A stretch of 64,000 nucleotides of DNA, from the NCBI GenBank assembly GCA_025055455.1, contig JANWXD010000009.1, positions 1 to 64,000 of the forward strand, written 5' to 3'. The DNA comes from Bryobacteraceae bacterium. GTDB taxonomy: Bacteria; Acidobacteriota; Terriglobia; Bryobacterales; Bryobacteraceae. Shown here piece by piece: positions 1 to 10,448 of this stretch. Position 1 is the first letter of the stretch. Each line of letters begins with the position of its first letter. The notes under the pieces are model-generated. The model saw nothing but the letters and a program-made list of their open reading frames with translations, made no database searches and was not told the DNA's origin. The translations under genes and the position numbers were made by a program.

Positions 1-2
1 CC

Positions 3-3000
3 TTTCCCGAGGCCTCGATCGAGCTGCGGTATTCCAAAACCGAGATCACAGCCATCGCCCGAAAGTTTCTCGAAAGCCGCGGATTCTCCTTGCATGGCTT
101 CCGGCAGATCACGTTGTTCGATCCCGACGAGGAGGCTCAGATTTACCTGGAGCGCGAGCTCGGACTGGCAGAGGCCAACCGGCTGATGCGCGATGTGGCG
201 CCGGTGTGGCGCTGGCGGGCACGTTGGTTCCGTCCACCTGAGGAGGAGGAATGGGTCGTTTTTCTGTCTCCGGATGGTAGGCAGGGGGGGTTACCCCACC
301 TCATAACGGAACGGCAGGCCGGCGCCCGGTTTGAACGCGCGGAGGCGCTCCGTCGGGCCGAGTCGTTCCTGCGAGAGCAGAGCGGAACTGCGCACGCGCT
401 CGTGGAGGAGCGGCGGGAGGAACGTCCGAACCGGCTGGACTACGTCTTCACGTGGGAACAGCAAGGGTTCCGAGCCAAGGACGCCACGTTGCGCCGCCGG
501 GTAGTGGTGCAGGGTGCGGAGGTCGGCCGTTACGAGGTTTTTCTCCACGTGCCGGAGGCGTGGAAGCGGGAGTTCGCCGGCCTGCGGTCACGCAACGAGC
601 TGTACGCGCAGGCGGCGCAGTTTTTCTACCTGCCGCTCGTGCTGGCAGCGGTGGGGGTGCTGCTTCGATCGTTCCGCGGCCGCTCGATTCCGTGGCGGCC
701 GCTGCTGGCTGTGGCGGGCCTCGTGGGTGTCTTGATGGTCGTCACGCAGTGGAACTCGCTGCCCTTCTTCATCGACAGCATGCCTACGAGTTCGCCGTTC
801 GGCGAGACGGTGGCGTGGGGCCTGCTGCAAGGCCTCGGGGCGGGCGTCGCCGCGTTCTTCTACGTCATTTTGGCGGCGGCCGCGGGTGAGCCTCTTTACC
901 GGCAGTTGCGGCCCCAGCATCTTTCCCTGACGAACCTGCTCGAACCGCGAATCCTGCGAACCAAGCAGTTCTTTCTAGCCACGCTCGCCGGATACGGATT
1001 CGCGGCGGTGCATATCGCCTTCGTGGTGGGGTTTTACCTCGTCGGCCGCCGATTCGGCGTGTGGACGCCACAGGAGATCAACTACTCGGACTTCCTCTCC
1101 ACGCGGCTGCCGTGGATCTACCCGCTCACCATCTCGCTACTCGCAGCGACCTCGGAGGAGTTCTGGTTCCGGCTGTTCGCCATCCCCTGGCTGAAACGCT
1201 GGCTGCGCGCCACATGGCCGGCGGTGGTGATCCCGGCCCTGATCTGGGGTTTTCTTCACGCGAACTACCCACAACAGCCTCCCTACATTCGAGGGATCGA
1301 AGTCGGGCTGATCGGCATCGCCGCCGGCTGGCTCATGCTGCGCTTCGGCATCCTGGCGGCCCTGATCTGGCACTACGCCGTGGATGCGGTGCTGATCGGG
1401 ATGTTCCTGATCCGGGCCGAGAGCTGGTATTTCAAGATGAGCGGCTGGCTGGTGGGCGGCGTGCTGCTGTTGCCGCTGCTATATTCCATCGTCTGCTACC
1501 GGCGTCACGGAGGCTTCTTCAGCGCGGCGCCGTTGGTGAATAGCGCCTCGTCGGTGGTGCGCGCCGAGGGCCTGCCGGCGCCGGCGCGGGTGTGCGGCGA
1601 GCCTTTGCCGCCGTCGTGGAACGCCAGGAGGCTTTACTGGGTGGCGGCCGTCGTCGGCGCGGGCGTTCTCTTGCGACCGGTGAAATTCGGCGACTTCGTC
1701 CAGGTCCGCCATTCGCCCGCCGAGGCCGAGGCGATCGCGGACCAGGAATTGCGCAGGCGGGGACTGGACCCGGCGAGTTGGCGGCGCGCTGCCACGTTCG
1801 TGGCGAATCTGGACGTGGCCCAATTCGAGTATCTGCGCCGCGCGGTAGGCGCCAAGGCGGCGAATGCAATCGTACGGGATCGCACGCAAACGGGCCTCTG
1901 GATGGTCCGTTACTTCCGGCCGTTGCAAAAGGAGGAGTGGCGAGTTTTCGTGGACCACAACGGCCGGGTAGTGCGCAGCGATCATATCTTGGACGAGCGC
2001 GCCCCCGGCCCCAATTTGACGCCCGAAGAAGCCAGGGCGGTGGCCGCCAGGTATCTGGAAAGCCGGCATGGGATCACGGCAGGCCGACTCCGCCTCGTCG
2101 AGTCGAGGAGCGAGAAGCGGGACAAGCGCACGGATCACTTTTTCGTTTGGGAAGATCCGGCCTGGCAAGCGGGGCAGGCTCGGGCGCGCGTCTCGGTGGC
2201 GGTTGTCGGCGACGAACCGTCCGAGTACCGGCGCTACCTGAAGCTTCCTGAGGAATGGTTGCGCCAGTTCGAACGGCCCCGTTTGACCTCGGTGGTGCTT
2301 CCTGGGACGATCGGGGCGGCGGCGCTTTGGCTGCTGGTGGTTTTCGTGCGGCGCCTGGGAGAGCGTTCGCCGGAGGCGATCCCCGTGCACCACTACCACT
2401 GGCGGGCCTACGTGGGCGGTGGTGTGCTGGCGGCCGCCGCGGCAGCGTGCTCCGCTCTGAACCAGTGGCCGGAGCGGCTCGCAGGATACGACACCGCGCA
2501 GCCGTTTGAAAACTACCAGGTGGAATGGCTGCTCGGGCGTCTGTCCACGGTCGCGCTGATGGGTTTCGGGGTTTTCGTGGCGCTCCTGGCCGCTGACGTG
2601 TTTCTCCAACGGGCGTTGGGGGACCGCCGCTTGCCGCCGTTCTCCTTCCGGCGTGCGCTGGCTTTGTGCCTGTTGATGGTGGGCGGCGGCTCCGCGGTGG
2701 GCTGGCTCTGGGAGCACGTGCCGGGCCCGAGGCGGTTTCTCCCGCTATGGGAATTGCCGGCCCCCGCCTCGCTGATTCCGGGGGTCACGGCTCTGGCGCA
2801 GTCCTTGCTGAGCGCGATATGGCTGGTTTGTGCGCTGACCGTAGCGGTCTCGGCCTTTGTGCGCATCGAGCGGCCGCACGCGCGAAAGATGGTGCTGACG
2901 CTGGCGCCCCTCATCGTGGCCGCCAGTCGATCGGAGACCTGGACGCAGGGGGCGTTCTGGGCGGCAGTGGCTGCCGCGGCGCTCTGGGTGGTGGCGGTCG

Positions 3001-3209
3001 TCGTTCGGACGTGCGCCGCGGATCTGGTCACTTTCGGTGTTGCGCTCTTCTGGGCACAGGCGGGGGCGGTTGCCGCAACCCTGCTGTCGCAGCCGTCCGG
3101 TTGGTTCCGCCTCAACGGGGCTTTGTGCCTAGCCGGGGCGGCCGCGCTCGGGTTCTGTGCGGCGCGCTTGGGGCGGGGCCGCGCCGCGGCGGCGGTGGCC
3201 GCTCAGTAA
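3..3209 (+). CDS. CPBP (CAAX/Abi) family intramembrane protease with duplicated ectodomain, 5'-truncated by window
   Basis: The reading frame is open from base 3, so the true start lies before the window; the first start-like codon inside (TTG at 90) is not the real one. The protein is built as two similar halves. Each half has a soluble PepSY-like segment (a ..RYFRP/RWFRP..EEW.VF..G motif) followed by membrane helices. The first membrane half carries the CPBP signature: SEEFWFR (paired Glu and Arg, DNA near 1152), FLHANY (His near 1257) and HYAVDA (near 1372). These are the presumed metal or catalytic residues of the family, which cleaves or modifies membrane proteins. The second half, from about 1680, has the ectodomain and helices but I see no EExxxR motif, so it is probably structural. 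It ends by a 7-bp convergent overlap with the aldolase gene. The substrate is unknown. Confidence 0.85.
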   Translation, partial: FPEASIELRYSKTEITAIARKFLESRGFSLHGFRQITLFDPDEEAQIYLERELGLAEANRLMRDVAPVWRWRARWFRPPEEEEWVVFLSPDGRQGGLPHLITERQAGARFERAEALRRAESFLREQSGTAHALVEERREERPNRLDYVFTWEQQGFRAKDATLRRRVVVQGAEVGRYEVFLHVPEAWKREFAGLRSRNELYAQAAQFFYLPLVLAAVGVLLRSFRGRSIPWRPLLAVAGLVGVLMVVTQWNSLPFFIDSMPTSSPFGETVAWGLLQGLGAGVAAFFYVILAAAAGEPLYRQLRPQHLSLTNLLEPRILRTKQFFLATLAGYGFAAVHIAFVVGFYLVGRRFGVWTPQEINYSDFLSTRLPWIYPLTISLLAATSEEFWFRLFAIPWLKRWLRATWPAVVIPALIWGFLHANYPQQPPYIRGIEVGLIGIAAGWLMLRFGILAALIWHYAVDAVLIGMFLIRAESWYFKMSGWLVGGVLLLPLLYSIVCYRRHGGFFSAAPLVNSASSVVRAEGLPAPARVCGEPLPPSWNARRLYWVAAVVGAGVLLRPVKFGDFVQVRHSPAEAEAIADQELRRRGLDPASWRRAATFVANLDVAQFEYLRRAVGAKAANAIVRDRTQTGLWMVRYFRPLQKEEWRVFVDHNGRVVRSDHILDERAPGPNLTPEEARAVAARYLESRHGITAGRLRLVESRSEKRDKRTDHFFVWEDPAWQAGQARARVSVAVVGDEPSEYRRYLKLPEEWLRQFERPRLTSVVLPGTIGAAALWLLVVFVRRLGERSPEAIPVHHYHWRAYVGGGVLAAAAAACSALNQWPERLAGYDTAQPFENYQVEWLLGRLSTVALMGFGVFVALLAADVFLQRALGDRRLPPFSFRRALALCLLMVGGGSAVGWLWEHVPGPRRFLPLWELPAPASLIPGVTALAQSLLSAIWLVCALTVAVSAFVRIERPHARKMVLTLAPLIVAASRSETWTQGAFWAAVAAAALWVVAVVVRTCAADLVTFGVALFWAQAGAVAATLLSQPSGWFRLNGALCLAGAAALGFCAARLGRGRAAAAVAAQ

Positions 3210-3997
3210 AGCGTCCTGGTCTCCGGCCGCGGCGTGAACTTCCCGAGGGGTTCGAGAAAGCGGCGCATGCCGCTGGCCATGAAGCCGAGGTCGGTCGTGC
3301 ATTGGAAAAAGCGGAAGCCTTGCTTGAGGAACTCCTTGACTTGGTCCGGGTTGCCTGCAGGCCGGCCGAGGACTTTGTGGTGGCGTTGCCCGGCTTCGAC
3401 GATTCGGGCCACGGCCTCGCGGTGTTTAGGGTGCTGCTGATCGCCCCGCAGTCCCAAGGAAAAGGAAAGGTCCGAGGTGCCGATGAACAGCACATCCACG
3501 CCGGGCGTGGCGGCAATGGCTTCGATGTTTTCGACGGCGCGGGCCTCTTCGATGATGATCACCACCATGACGTTGCGGTCTGCGGAGTCGTAGTAAGACT
3601 CGGGCTCCGGCCATGTGCGCATGGCGAGGCCGGCGCCGGAGCCGCGGCGCCCGAGGGGCGGGTACTTGCAAGCGTGAACCGCCTGGGCGGCCAGCTCGGG
3701 CGTGCTCGTAAACGGAAAGATCACCCCGTGGACGCCGGCGTCGAGCACGCGTTTGGCGGTCCAGAGTTCGTTCACGGGGACGCGTGCGAAGGGCACAGCG
3801 CGGAGGCCGCGAGTGGCGAGCACGATGTTGCGCAGACTCTCCAGCGTGAGCGGGGCGTGCTCCATCTCGATCCACAAGAAGTCGAAGCCCACTGTGGCGG
3901 CTTGCAACGCCACGTCGGGGCTGGAAACGGTGATCGTAGCACCGACCACGGGTTTGTCCTCGCGCAGGAGTTGCTTAACGGGGTTTTCCCAAGGCAT
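3203..3997 (-). CDS. HpcH/HpaI family class II aldolase (2-oxo acid aldolase)
   Basis: A 264-residue protein starting at the ATG at 3997 (MPWENPVK); an upstream in-frame ATG at 4057 would add a basic stretch that looks non-coding. It has the HpaI/GarL fold markers in order: MEHAPLT with the catalytic-type His, ARVPVNE with the substrate Arg, IIEEARAVEN with a metal Glu, and DVLFIGTSDLS with the metal Asp. The family performs reversible, metal-dependent retro-aldol cleavage to pyruvate plus an aldehyde, for example from 2-keto-3-deoxyglucarate or 4-hydroxy-2-oxoheptanedioate. The substrate cannot be fixed from sequence. A glucarate-dehydratase-like gene at 22319-23638 would supply a suitable substrate, but the two are 18 kb apart, so this link is only inference. 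Confidence 0.85.
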   Translation of the reverse strand: MPWENPVKQLLREDKPVVGATITVSSPDVALQAATVGFDFLWIEMEHAPLTLESLRNIVLATRGLRAVPFARVPVNELWTAKRVLDAGVHGVIFPFTSTPELAAQAVHACKYPPLGRRGSGAGLAMRTWPEPESYYDSADRNVMVVIIIEEARAVENIEAIAATPGVDVLFIGTSDLSFSLGLRGDQQHPKHREAVARIVEAGQRHHKVLGRPAGNPDQVKEFLKQGFRFFQCTTDLGFMASGMRRFLEPLGKFTPRPETRTLY

Positions 3998-4087
3998 ATG
4001 CCGACATTCTACGGCGAGACGCCTGAGGCGGCTCCTGGAGCCGCACCGCTCCCGCACGGACGGACTGGCCCTTGCCGTTTTCTTTGG

Positions 4088-4093
4088 TACAAT
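4088..4093 (+). promoter_or_regulatory. candidate -10 element (TACAAT) for glpF
   Basis: TACAAT lies 11 bases before the ATG at 4105, with no recognisable -35 and no Shine-Dalgarno sequence. It is one of several such elements in this window placed so close to the start that the message would be leaderless or nearly so. Confidence 0.5.
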
Positions 4094-4104
4094 GCCCCGG
4101 TCTT

Positions 4105-4878
4105 ATGCAAAGCCAGAGCCTGATTGCGGAGGTTGTGGCCGAGTTCCTCGGCACCATGGTGTTGATCCTGTTCGGCTGCGGGGTGGTGGCGATGGTCACG
4201 CTGTTCGGCTCTGGGGCGCCCGGGGAGGTCGTCAAAGGCGGTTACACCAATGTGACGCTGGCGTGGGGATTGGGCGTGACCATGGGGTTGTACGTGGCGG
4301 GGCGCGTCAGCGGGGCACATATCAACCCGGCGGTGACGCTCGCGCTGGCGGTGTTTCGCGGATTTCCGTGGAAAAAGGTGTTGCCGTACTGGGTCGCTCA
4401 GACGGCGGGTGCCTTCGCAGGAGCAGCCGTAGTGTTTTGGAACTACCGTCCCGCGTTTTTCAAGGCGGACCCGTTGCTCGAACGCACGGCCGTCGTGTTC
4501 ACGACATTTCCGGCGTTTCCGGAAGCGCCGATGGCCGGCTTGTTCGACCAGGTGCTGGGCACGGCGCTGTTGATGCTGCTCGTGCTGGCGATCGTGGACG
4601 AACGCAACCAGCCTTTGGGTTCGGGCTTGACGCCGGTGGCGATCGGGTTGGTGGTGGTGGCGATCGGCATGTCATTCGGAGGCATGCACGGCTACGCCAT
4701 CAACCCGGCGCGCGATTTCGGCCCGCGGCTGTTTGCGGCGCTGGCTGGGTTTCGCCACAACGGGCTCACGGACGGCAGCGGGGTGTTTTGGGTGCCGATC
4801 GTCGGGCCGCTGGCGGGCGGGTTGCTCGGCGCTTGGGTGTACGACCACCTCGTGCGGCGCTACTTACCCGCGCGATAG
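4105..4878 (+). CDS. glpF: MIP family glycerol facilitator/aquaporin
   Basis: A 257-residue six-helix channel. Both half-helix motifs are visible: SGAHINPAVT and GYAINPARDFGPR. The Asp directly after the second NPAR is the usual mark of glyceroporins (GlpF type) rather than strict water channels, so I favour glycerol and small polyol uptake. The start is set at the ATG at 4105; the longer frame from a TTG at 4072 gives residues unlike the family. There is no Shine-Dalgarno sequence; a TACAAT element ends 11 bases before the start, suggesting an almost leaderless transcript. It is followed 48 bp later by glpX, so the pair may serve glycerol entry and gluconeogenesis. Confidence 0.9.
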   Translation: MQSQSLIAEVVAEFLGTMVLILFGCGVVAMVTLFGSGAPGEVVKGGYTNVTLAWGLGVTMGLYVAGRVSGAHINPAVTLALAVFRGFPWKKVLPYWVAQTAGAFAGAAVVFWNYRPAFFKADPLLERTAVVFTTFPAFPEAPMAGLFDQVLGTALLMLLVLAIVDERNQPLGSGLTPVAIGLVVVAIGMSFGGMHGYAINPARDFGPRLFAALAGFRHNGLTDGSGVFWVPIVGPLAGGLLGAWVYDHLVRRYLPAR

Positions 4879-4926
4879 CGACGCAGGGGTTCTCTGGGCC
4901 ATCATGGGAGCCAGTGGGAGGGCAAC

Positions 4927-5967
4927 ATGAACTCAGACTCGCGGTCTGTTGCGGAGAATCCTGCGATCGCGGACGCCATCGGGGAATCCCACCTGGCGTT
5001 GTCCCTGGTGGGGGTAGTGGAGGAGGCGGCGATCGCCGCGGCACGCACCATGGGGCGCGGCAACCCAGAGCTGGCGGACCGGGCCGCGGTCGAGGCCATG
5101 CGCGCGGCGTTCGAGAAAGTTCCGATCAACGGCACGATCGTGATCGGCGAGGGGGAGCGGGATGAGGCGCCGATGCTGTACATCGGCGAACAGGTCGGAG
5201 CGCCGGCGCCGTCCGGGTTCGCCTATCCCAGCTATGACGTGGCGGTGGACCCGCTCGAAGGGACGAATCTGTGCGCCACGGGCGGGCCCGGCTCGATCGC
5301 TGTGCTGGCCGCCTCGGAACCCGGCGGGCTGCTGCATGCACCGGATTGCTACATGGAGAAGATCATCGCCGGACCGGCGTGCCGGGGCGCCTTGGACCTG
5401 GAGGCACCCGTGGCGGAAAATCTCCGCACCATCGCCCGCTGCCTGGACCGCGACGTGGAGGATCTGGTGGTGATCGTGTTGGACCGGCCGCGGCATCGGA
5501 AGCTGATCGAAGAAATTCGCCAGGCGGGGGCGCGCATCCGGCTGATCAGCGACGGGGATCTCTCTGCGGGAATCGCCGTGGCGGTGCGCGGCGCGGGCGT
5601 ACATGCGGTCATGGGAATCGGCGGCGCGCCGGAGGGCGTGTTGACGGCGGCGGCGCTGCGTTGTCTGGGCGGGGCGATGGTGGCGCGGCTGGTGATCGAT
5701 ACGCCGGAGCTCGAGGAGCGCATCCAGATGATGGGGATCCGCGACCCGCGGCGCGTGTACACGGCGCGCGATCTGGCGCCCGGCAAACGGCTCATCTTTG
5801 CCGCCTGCGGCGTCACGGACGGTGCGCTACTGCACGGCGTGCGCTTTTTCGGCGACGGGTGCCGCACGCACTCTTTGGTGATGACTCTGGCGTCGCACAC
5901 AGTGCGTTTCGTGGATTCCGTGCGCCTGGAGGGCCCGCCGGGACCGCGGGGGGTGCGGCTGTATTGA
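4927..5967 (+). CDS. glpX: class II fructose-1,6-bisphosphatase GlpX
   Basis: A 346-residue enzyme that hydrolyses fructose 1,6-bisphosphate to fructose 6-phosphate in gluconeogenesis (some homologues also take sedoheptulose bisphosphate). Family motifs are intact: [15 protein letters not shown] and DPLEGT, which bind metal and phosphate, then ISDGDLSAG and [10 protein letters not shown]. The length is typical. The start at 4927 has a good ribosome site (GGGAGGG at 4915-4921). It lies just downstream of the glycerol facilitator in the same direction, which fits growth on glycerol or other gluconeogenic substrates. Confidence 0.93.
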   Translation: MNSDSRSVAENPAIADAIGESHLALSLVGVVEEAAIAAARTMGRGNPELADRAAVEAMRAAFEKVPINGTIVIGEGERDEAPMLYIGEQVGAPAPSGFAYPSYDVAVDPLEGTNLCATGGPGSIAVLAASEPGGLLHAPDCYMEKIIAGPACRGALDLEAPVAENLRTIARCLDRDVEDLVVIVLDRPRHRKLIEEIRQAGARIRLISDGDLSAGIAVAVRGAGVHAVMGIGGAPEGVLTAAALRCLGGAMVARLVIDTPELEERIQMMGIRDPRRVYTARDLAPGKRLIFAACGVTDGALLHGVRFFGDGCRTHSLVMTLASHTVRFVDSVRLEGPPGPRGVRLY

Positions 5968-5979
5968 GGCGCCCGCGGC

Positions 5980-6363
5980 CTAGCGCGGTTTGTAGGCGAT
6001 ACAGTCGATTTCGACCTTCATCTCCGGAACGGCGAATTTGGCCTCCACCGTGGTGCGGGCCGGCTTCTGATCTCCGAAGAACTCCGCGTAGACTTCGTTC
6101 ATCGCGGCGAAGTCGCGCCCATCGGCCAAAAAGACGGAGCACTTGACCACGTCCCGTAAGGACGCGCCGCAGGCTTCCAGGATCCGCTGGATGTTGGTCA
6201 GCACCAGGCGCGTTTCGTGGCGGATGTCGCCGAAGGAGAAGCGATTCGTGGCCGGGTCGATGGGTCCCTGACCGGAGACGAAGATGAAATCGCCGGCGCG
6301 GACGGCCGGGGAGTACGGTCCGCGGGGCGTAGGCACACCTTCCGGAACGATGCGTTCGATCAT
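5980..6363 (-). CDS. ridA: RidA family reactive intermediate/imine deaminase
   Basis: A 127-residue protein of the YjgF/YER057c/UK114 family, normally a homotrimer that hydrolyses reactive enamines and imines released by PLP enzymes. Family marks include the N-terminal GPYSPAVRAG, the VSGQ strand, the central DVVKCSVFL, and the C-terminal PARTTVEA segment with the catalytic-type Arg; VEIDCIA closes the fold. It follows the NYN gene by 21 bp on the same strand, so the two are probably co-transcribed. Confidence 0.92.
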   Translation of the reverse strand: MIERIVPEGVPTPRGPYSPAVRAGDFIFVSGQGPIDPATNRFSFGDIRHETRLVLTNIQRILEACGASLRDVVKCSVFLADGRDFAAMNEVYAEFFGDQKPARTTVEAKFAVPEMKVEIDCIAYKPR

Positions 6364-6384
6364 GCTGCCAGCTCCCGAATCCGG

Positions 6385-7584
6385 CTATTGTACTGTTTCT
6401 GGGGCGGACTCGCGCCGTCGCCGGGGGCGCGCAGGAGCGGTTGCCGCAACGGACTCCGGCTGGCCCGTGCGTTTGCGCCGGGAGGTGCGGCGCTTCTTCG
6501 GCACCTCGGCGGGCTCGGGGGCGACGACAGGGACCTTGAAGTCCGCCGGCGGATAGAACTCCGCTCCCAGATAGACGAGCAGGCCCTTTTCCTCGTGCGG
6601 CTCGACGCGCACCACGAGCTTGTCCTGGGCGTAGTTGAGGAACTCGGCGAACTCGCGGAAGCCGTAAGCCGCCGGATTGAAGTCGGGATGCTCCTCGCGG
6701 AACCAGGCCTCCACCTCTTCGGCGGGCCGGCCGTTTTCGAGCTCGAGCCGGTGGGTTTCCAAGACGTCGCGCAGCAGCGGCAGCGCCTCCTCGGGATCGA
6801 GGAGGGGGGCCGGCGGCGCCGCCTCGGTCTTGCGTTCGATGACGTAACGTCCCTCGCTGCCGGAAAGCTCCACGTAGCCGGCGTTGCGCAGCTTCTCGAC
6901 GAATTCGGAGAAGCTGCCGGCGCCGTAGTCTTTTTCGCTGAAGGCGGGGTCGAGCTGGAGCATGGTGGACTTGAGCAGGCCGAGCTGCGGCTGCACACCG
7001 CGGCGCTCGAGCACTTGCAGGGCGCGCTCTACCAGTGGCATGGCGTGCGCAGGGTCCAGCGCGGGCTGGCGCCGCTTCGGCGCTCGCTGGTTCGACTGCC
7101 GGGAGGTCTTCTGGGCTTCATCGAGCAGCGACTCGTAGCTGATGAACTCGTGGCAGTTCTGCTGGAGGATGGTGCTCGTGAAGGCCTTGCCGCCCAGCAC
7201 GTACACAGTCTTGCCGTACTCGCGCAGCTTGTTGACCAAAGGGATGAAGTCGCTGTCGCCGCTGACGATGGCGAAGGCGTTGATGTGGTCGTGAGTGACG
7301 GCCATCTCCCGGGCGTCCAGGGCGTGGTTGATATCGGCGCCGTTTTTGTCGCCGCGCGGCGACGGGATGCGCTGCACCATTTGCACGGCATTCTCCGCCA
7401 TCTTGCGCGTGGCGCCCTCCTGACGGCCCCAGTTGGCGTAGGCGAACTTGGCCACCACGTCGCCTCGCTCTTTGAGCGCATTGAGGGCGAGCGCGACGTC
7501 GAATTCGCGGCCGAGCGTGGATTTCACGCCGATTTCGATGTTGTCGTAGTCGATGAAGACTGCGATGTTGGGTCTTTCTTGCAT
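6385..7584 (-). CDS. NYN (PIN-like) nuclease-fold protein with LOTUS/OST-HTH domains
   Basis: A 399-residue protein. Residues 1-150 form a NYN/LabA-type PIN-like domain: FIDYDNIEIG with the first acidic residues, NGADINHALD, and IVSGDSDFIPLV with the last Asp pair, all consistent with a metal-dependent RNase fold. Residues about 170-250 form an OST-HTH/LOTUS RNA-binding domain (ALQVLERRGVQPQLGLLKSTML..FSEFVEKLRNAGYVEL). A second weaker copy follows at about 280-370 (FREFAEFLNYAQDKLVVRV). The tail is strongly basic (RKRRTSRRKRTG), suiting nucleic acid contact. The biological target in bacteria is not established; RNA turnover or processing is the reasonable inference. Confidence 0.85.
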   Translation of the reverse strand: MQERPNIAVFIDYDNIEIGVKSTLGREFDVALALNALKERGDVVAKFAYANWGRQEGATRKMAENAVQMVQRIPSPRGDKNGADINHALDAREMAVTHDHINAFAIVSGDSDFIPLVNKLREYGKTVYVLGGKAFTSTILQQNCHEFISYESLLDEAQKTSRQSNQRAPKRRQPALDPAHAMPLVERALQVLERRGVQPQLGLLKSTMLQLDPAFSEKDYGAGSFSEFVEKLRNAGYVELSGSEGRYVIERKTEAAPPAPLLDPEEALPLLRDVLETHRLELENGRPAEEVEAWFREEHPDFNPAAYGFREFAEFLNYAQDKLVVRVEPHEEKGLLVYLGAEFYPPADFKVPVVAPEPAEVPKKRRTSRRKRTGQPESVAATAPARPRRRRESAPETVQ

Positions 7585-7605
7585 GGTGGCTGTTTCGTCA
7601 CGGGC

Positions 7606-8019
7606 CTAGAGCCCGGGTGAGGCGGCCTGCTGGACCGAGGATCGGATGAAGTTCACGATCTGCTCTAGCGAGGCCCCCGGCTGAAATACGGCGGCCACTC
7701 CCAGCTTCTTCAAGTGCGCGACGTCCTCGTCGGGAATGATGCCGCCGACGATCACGAGGACGTCGTCCATGCCCTTCTCTTTGAGCAATTCCATGACGCG
7801 GGGCACGATCGCGTTGTGGGCGCCGGAGAGGATGGACAAGCCGATGACCTGCACGTCCTCCTGAAGCGCCGCGTTCACGATCATCTCCGGGGTCTGCCGC
7901 AGACCCGTGTAGATGACCTCCATGCCGGCGTCGCGCAAGGCGCGGGCGATGACTTTGACGCCCCGGTCGTGGCCGTCGAGCCCCGGCTTGGCGACCAGCA
8001 CTCGAATCGGACGTTCCAT
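7606..8019 (-). CDS. icmB: cobalamin-binding small subunit of acyl-CoA mutase (IcmB-like)
   Basis: A 137-residue B12-binding Rossmann domain with the mutase signature: [14 protein letters not shown] (the DxHxxG lower-ligand loop, here D-G-H-D-R-G), then [10 protein letters not shown] (SxL) and [10 protein letters not shown] (GG). It is the stand-alone C-terminal domain of a split adenosylcobalamin mutase. The ATG at 8019 is chosen over the adjacent GTG at 8022. It lies 7 bp after the large subunit gene, so it is translationally coupled. The length matches the small subunit of Streptomyces isobutyryl-CoA mutase; see the large subunit for why this specificity is preferred over methylmalonyl-CoA. 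Confidence 0.85.
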   Translation of the reverse strand: MERPIRVLVAKPGLDGHDRGVKVIARALRDAGMEVIYTGLRQTPEMIVNAALQEDVQVIGLSILSGAHNAIVPRVMELLKEKGMDDVLVIVGGIIPDEDVAHLKKLGVAAVFQPGASLEQIVNFIRSSVQQAASPGL

Positions 8020-8026
8020 CACGCGG

Positions 8027-9643
<1,617 letters not shown>

Positions 9644-9824
9644 CCGCCCCCATTGTCGAATTTCGGGGACAGGCGACGCAACCCCCGGATTCGGCTTGAG
9701 TCGCGTGTCCACAGCCCCAGCCGTGACAGCGGTCTTGGGCGATTTGGCCCACCGGGCCTTCCGCGAGAGCCGCTACGGCGCAGCCGGACCGCCCCCAAGC
9801 CTTTTTCGGACAAATATATCTGAT

Positions 9825-9841
9825 TTGGCACGACGCTTGCT
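9825..9841 (+). promoter_or_regulatory. sigma-54 (RpoN) promoter of the molybdoenzyme operon
   Basis: The sequence TTGGCACGACGCTTGCT matches the sigma-54 consensus YTGGCACGrNNNTTGCW at every defined position, with GG (9827-9828) and GC (9839-9840) separated by the required 10 bases. Transcription would start about base 9852, leaving a 32-base leader to the ATG at 9884. Sigma-54 promoters need an enhancer-binding activator; no such gene lies in the window. The AT-rich stretch just before (9809-9826) could be a melting or factor site. Confidence 0.85.
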
Positions 9842-9883
9842 GTTTGGCCGGGCGGAGCAGCCACCGAGCTGCGGGGAGGCGAT

Positions 9884-10429
9884 ATGGCTGCATACGGGTG
9901 GTTGTTCGACCCCAAGCGTTGCATCGAATGCCGCGCTTGCGAGGCGGCTTGCAAGCAATGGAATCAGGTGGAGACCGGCGCCGGGGTCCGCTGGCGCCAA
10001 GTTCACGTATACGAAAAAGGCATCTTCCCTCAAGTGGTTACGCAGGCGCTGTCTGTGGCCTGCAACCACTGCGACCGGCCGCTTTGCCTGATGGCCTGTC
10101 CGGTGAAGGCCTACTATCGCCGGGCCGACGGCATCGTGATTTTGGATTCGAACAAGTGTGTCGGCTGCCGTTACTGCCTGAAGTGGTGCCCCTACGGGGC
10201 GCCGCAATTCAACCAGCGCACGCGCAAGATGGAGAAGTGCACCATGTGCGCCGACCGTGTGGACGCCGGCCTTCCGCCAGCGTGCGCGGCCTCTTGTCCG
10301 ACGGGCGCGCTGCGCTGGGGCAAGTGGGAGGAAATCGTCTCCCAAGGAACGGACCAAGTGGAGAACTTCCCGACGCCCGTGACGACGCGGCCCGCCATCC
10401 GTTTCGTCACGGCGCCGTGGGGACGCTGA
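9884..10429 (+). CDS. four-cluster ferredoxin subunit of molybdopterin oxidoreductase (DmsB/NrfC-like)
   Basis: A 181-residue electron-transfer subunit with four cysteine groups for four [4Fe-4S] clusters: CIECRACEAACK at the start, CNHCDRPLCLMACP, CVGCRYCLKWCP, and CTMCADRV..CAASCP. Length and order match the B subunits of DMSO-reductase-type enzymes. It has no Tat signal of its own, as usual for B subunits exported with the A subunit. The ribosome site GGGGAGG (9873-9879) is strong. First gene of a three-gene operon behind the sigma-54 promoter; the catalytic subunit follows after 19 bp. Confidence 0.9.
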   Translation: MAAYGWLFDPKRCIECRACEAACKQWNQVETGAGVRWRQVHVYEKGIFPQVVTQALSVACNHCDRPLCLMACPVKAYYRRADGIVILDSNKCVGCRYCLKWCPYGAPQFNQRTRKMEKCTMCADRVDAGLPPACAASCPTGALRWGKWEEIVSQGTDQVENFPTPVTTRPAIRFVTAPWGR

Positions 10430-10448
10430 GGCAAGGAGGCGGAACGCC

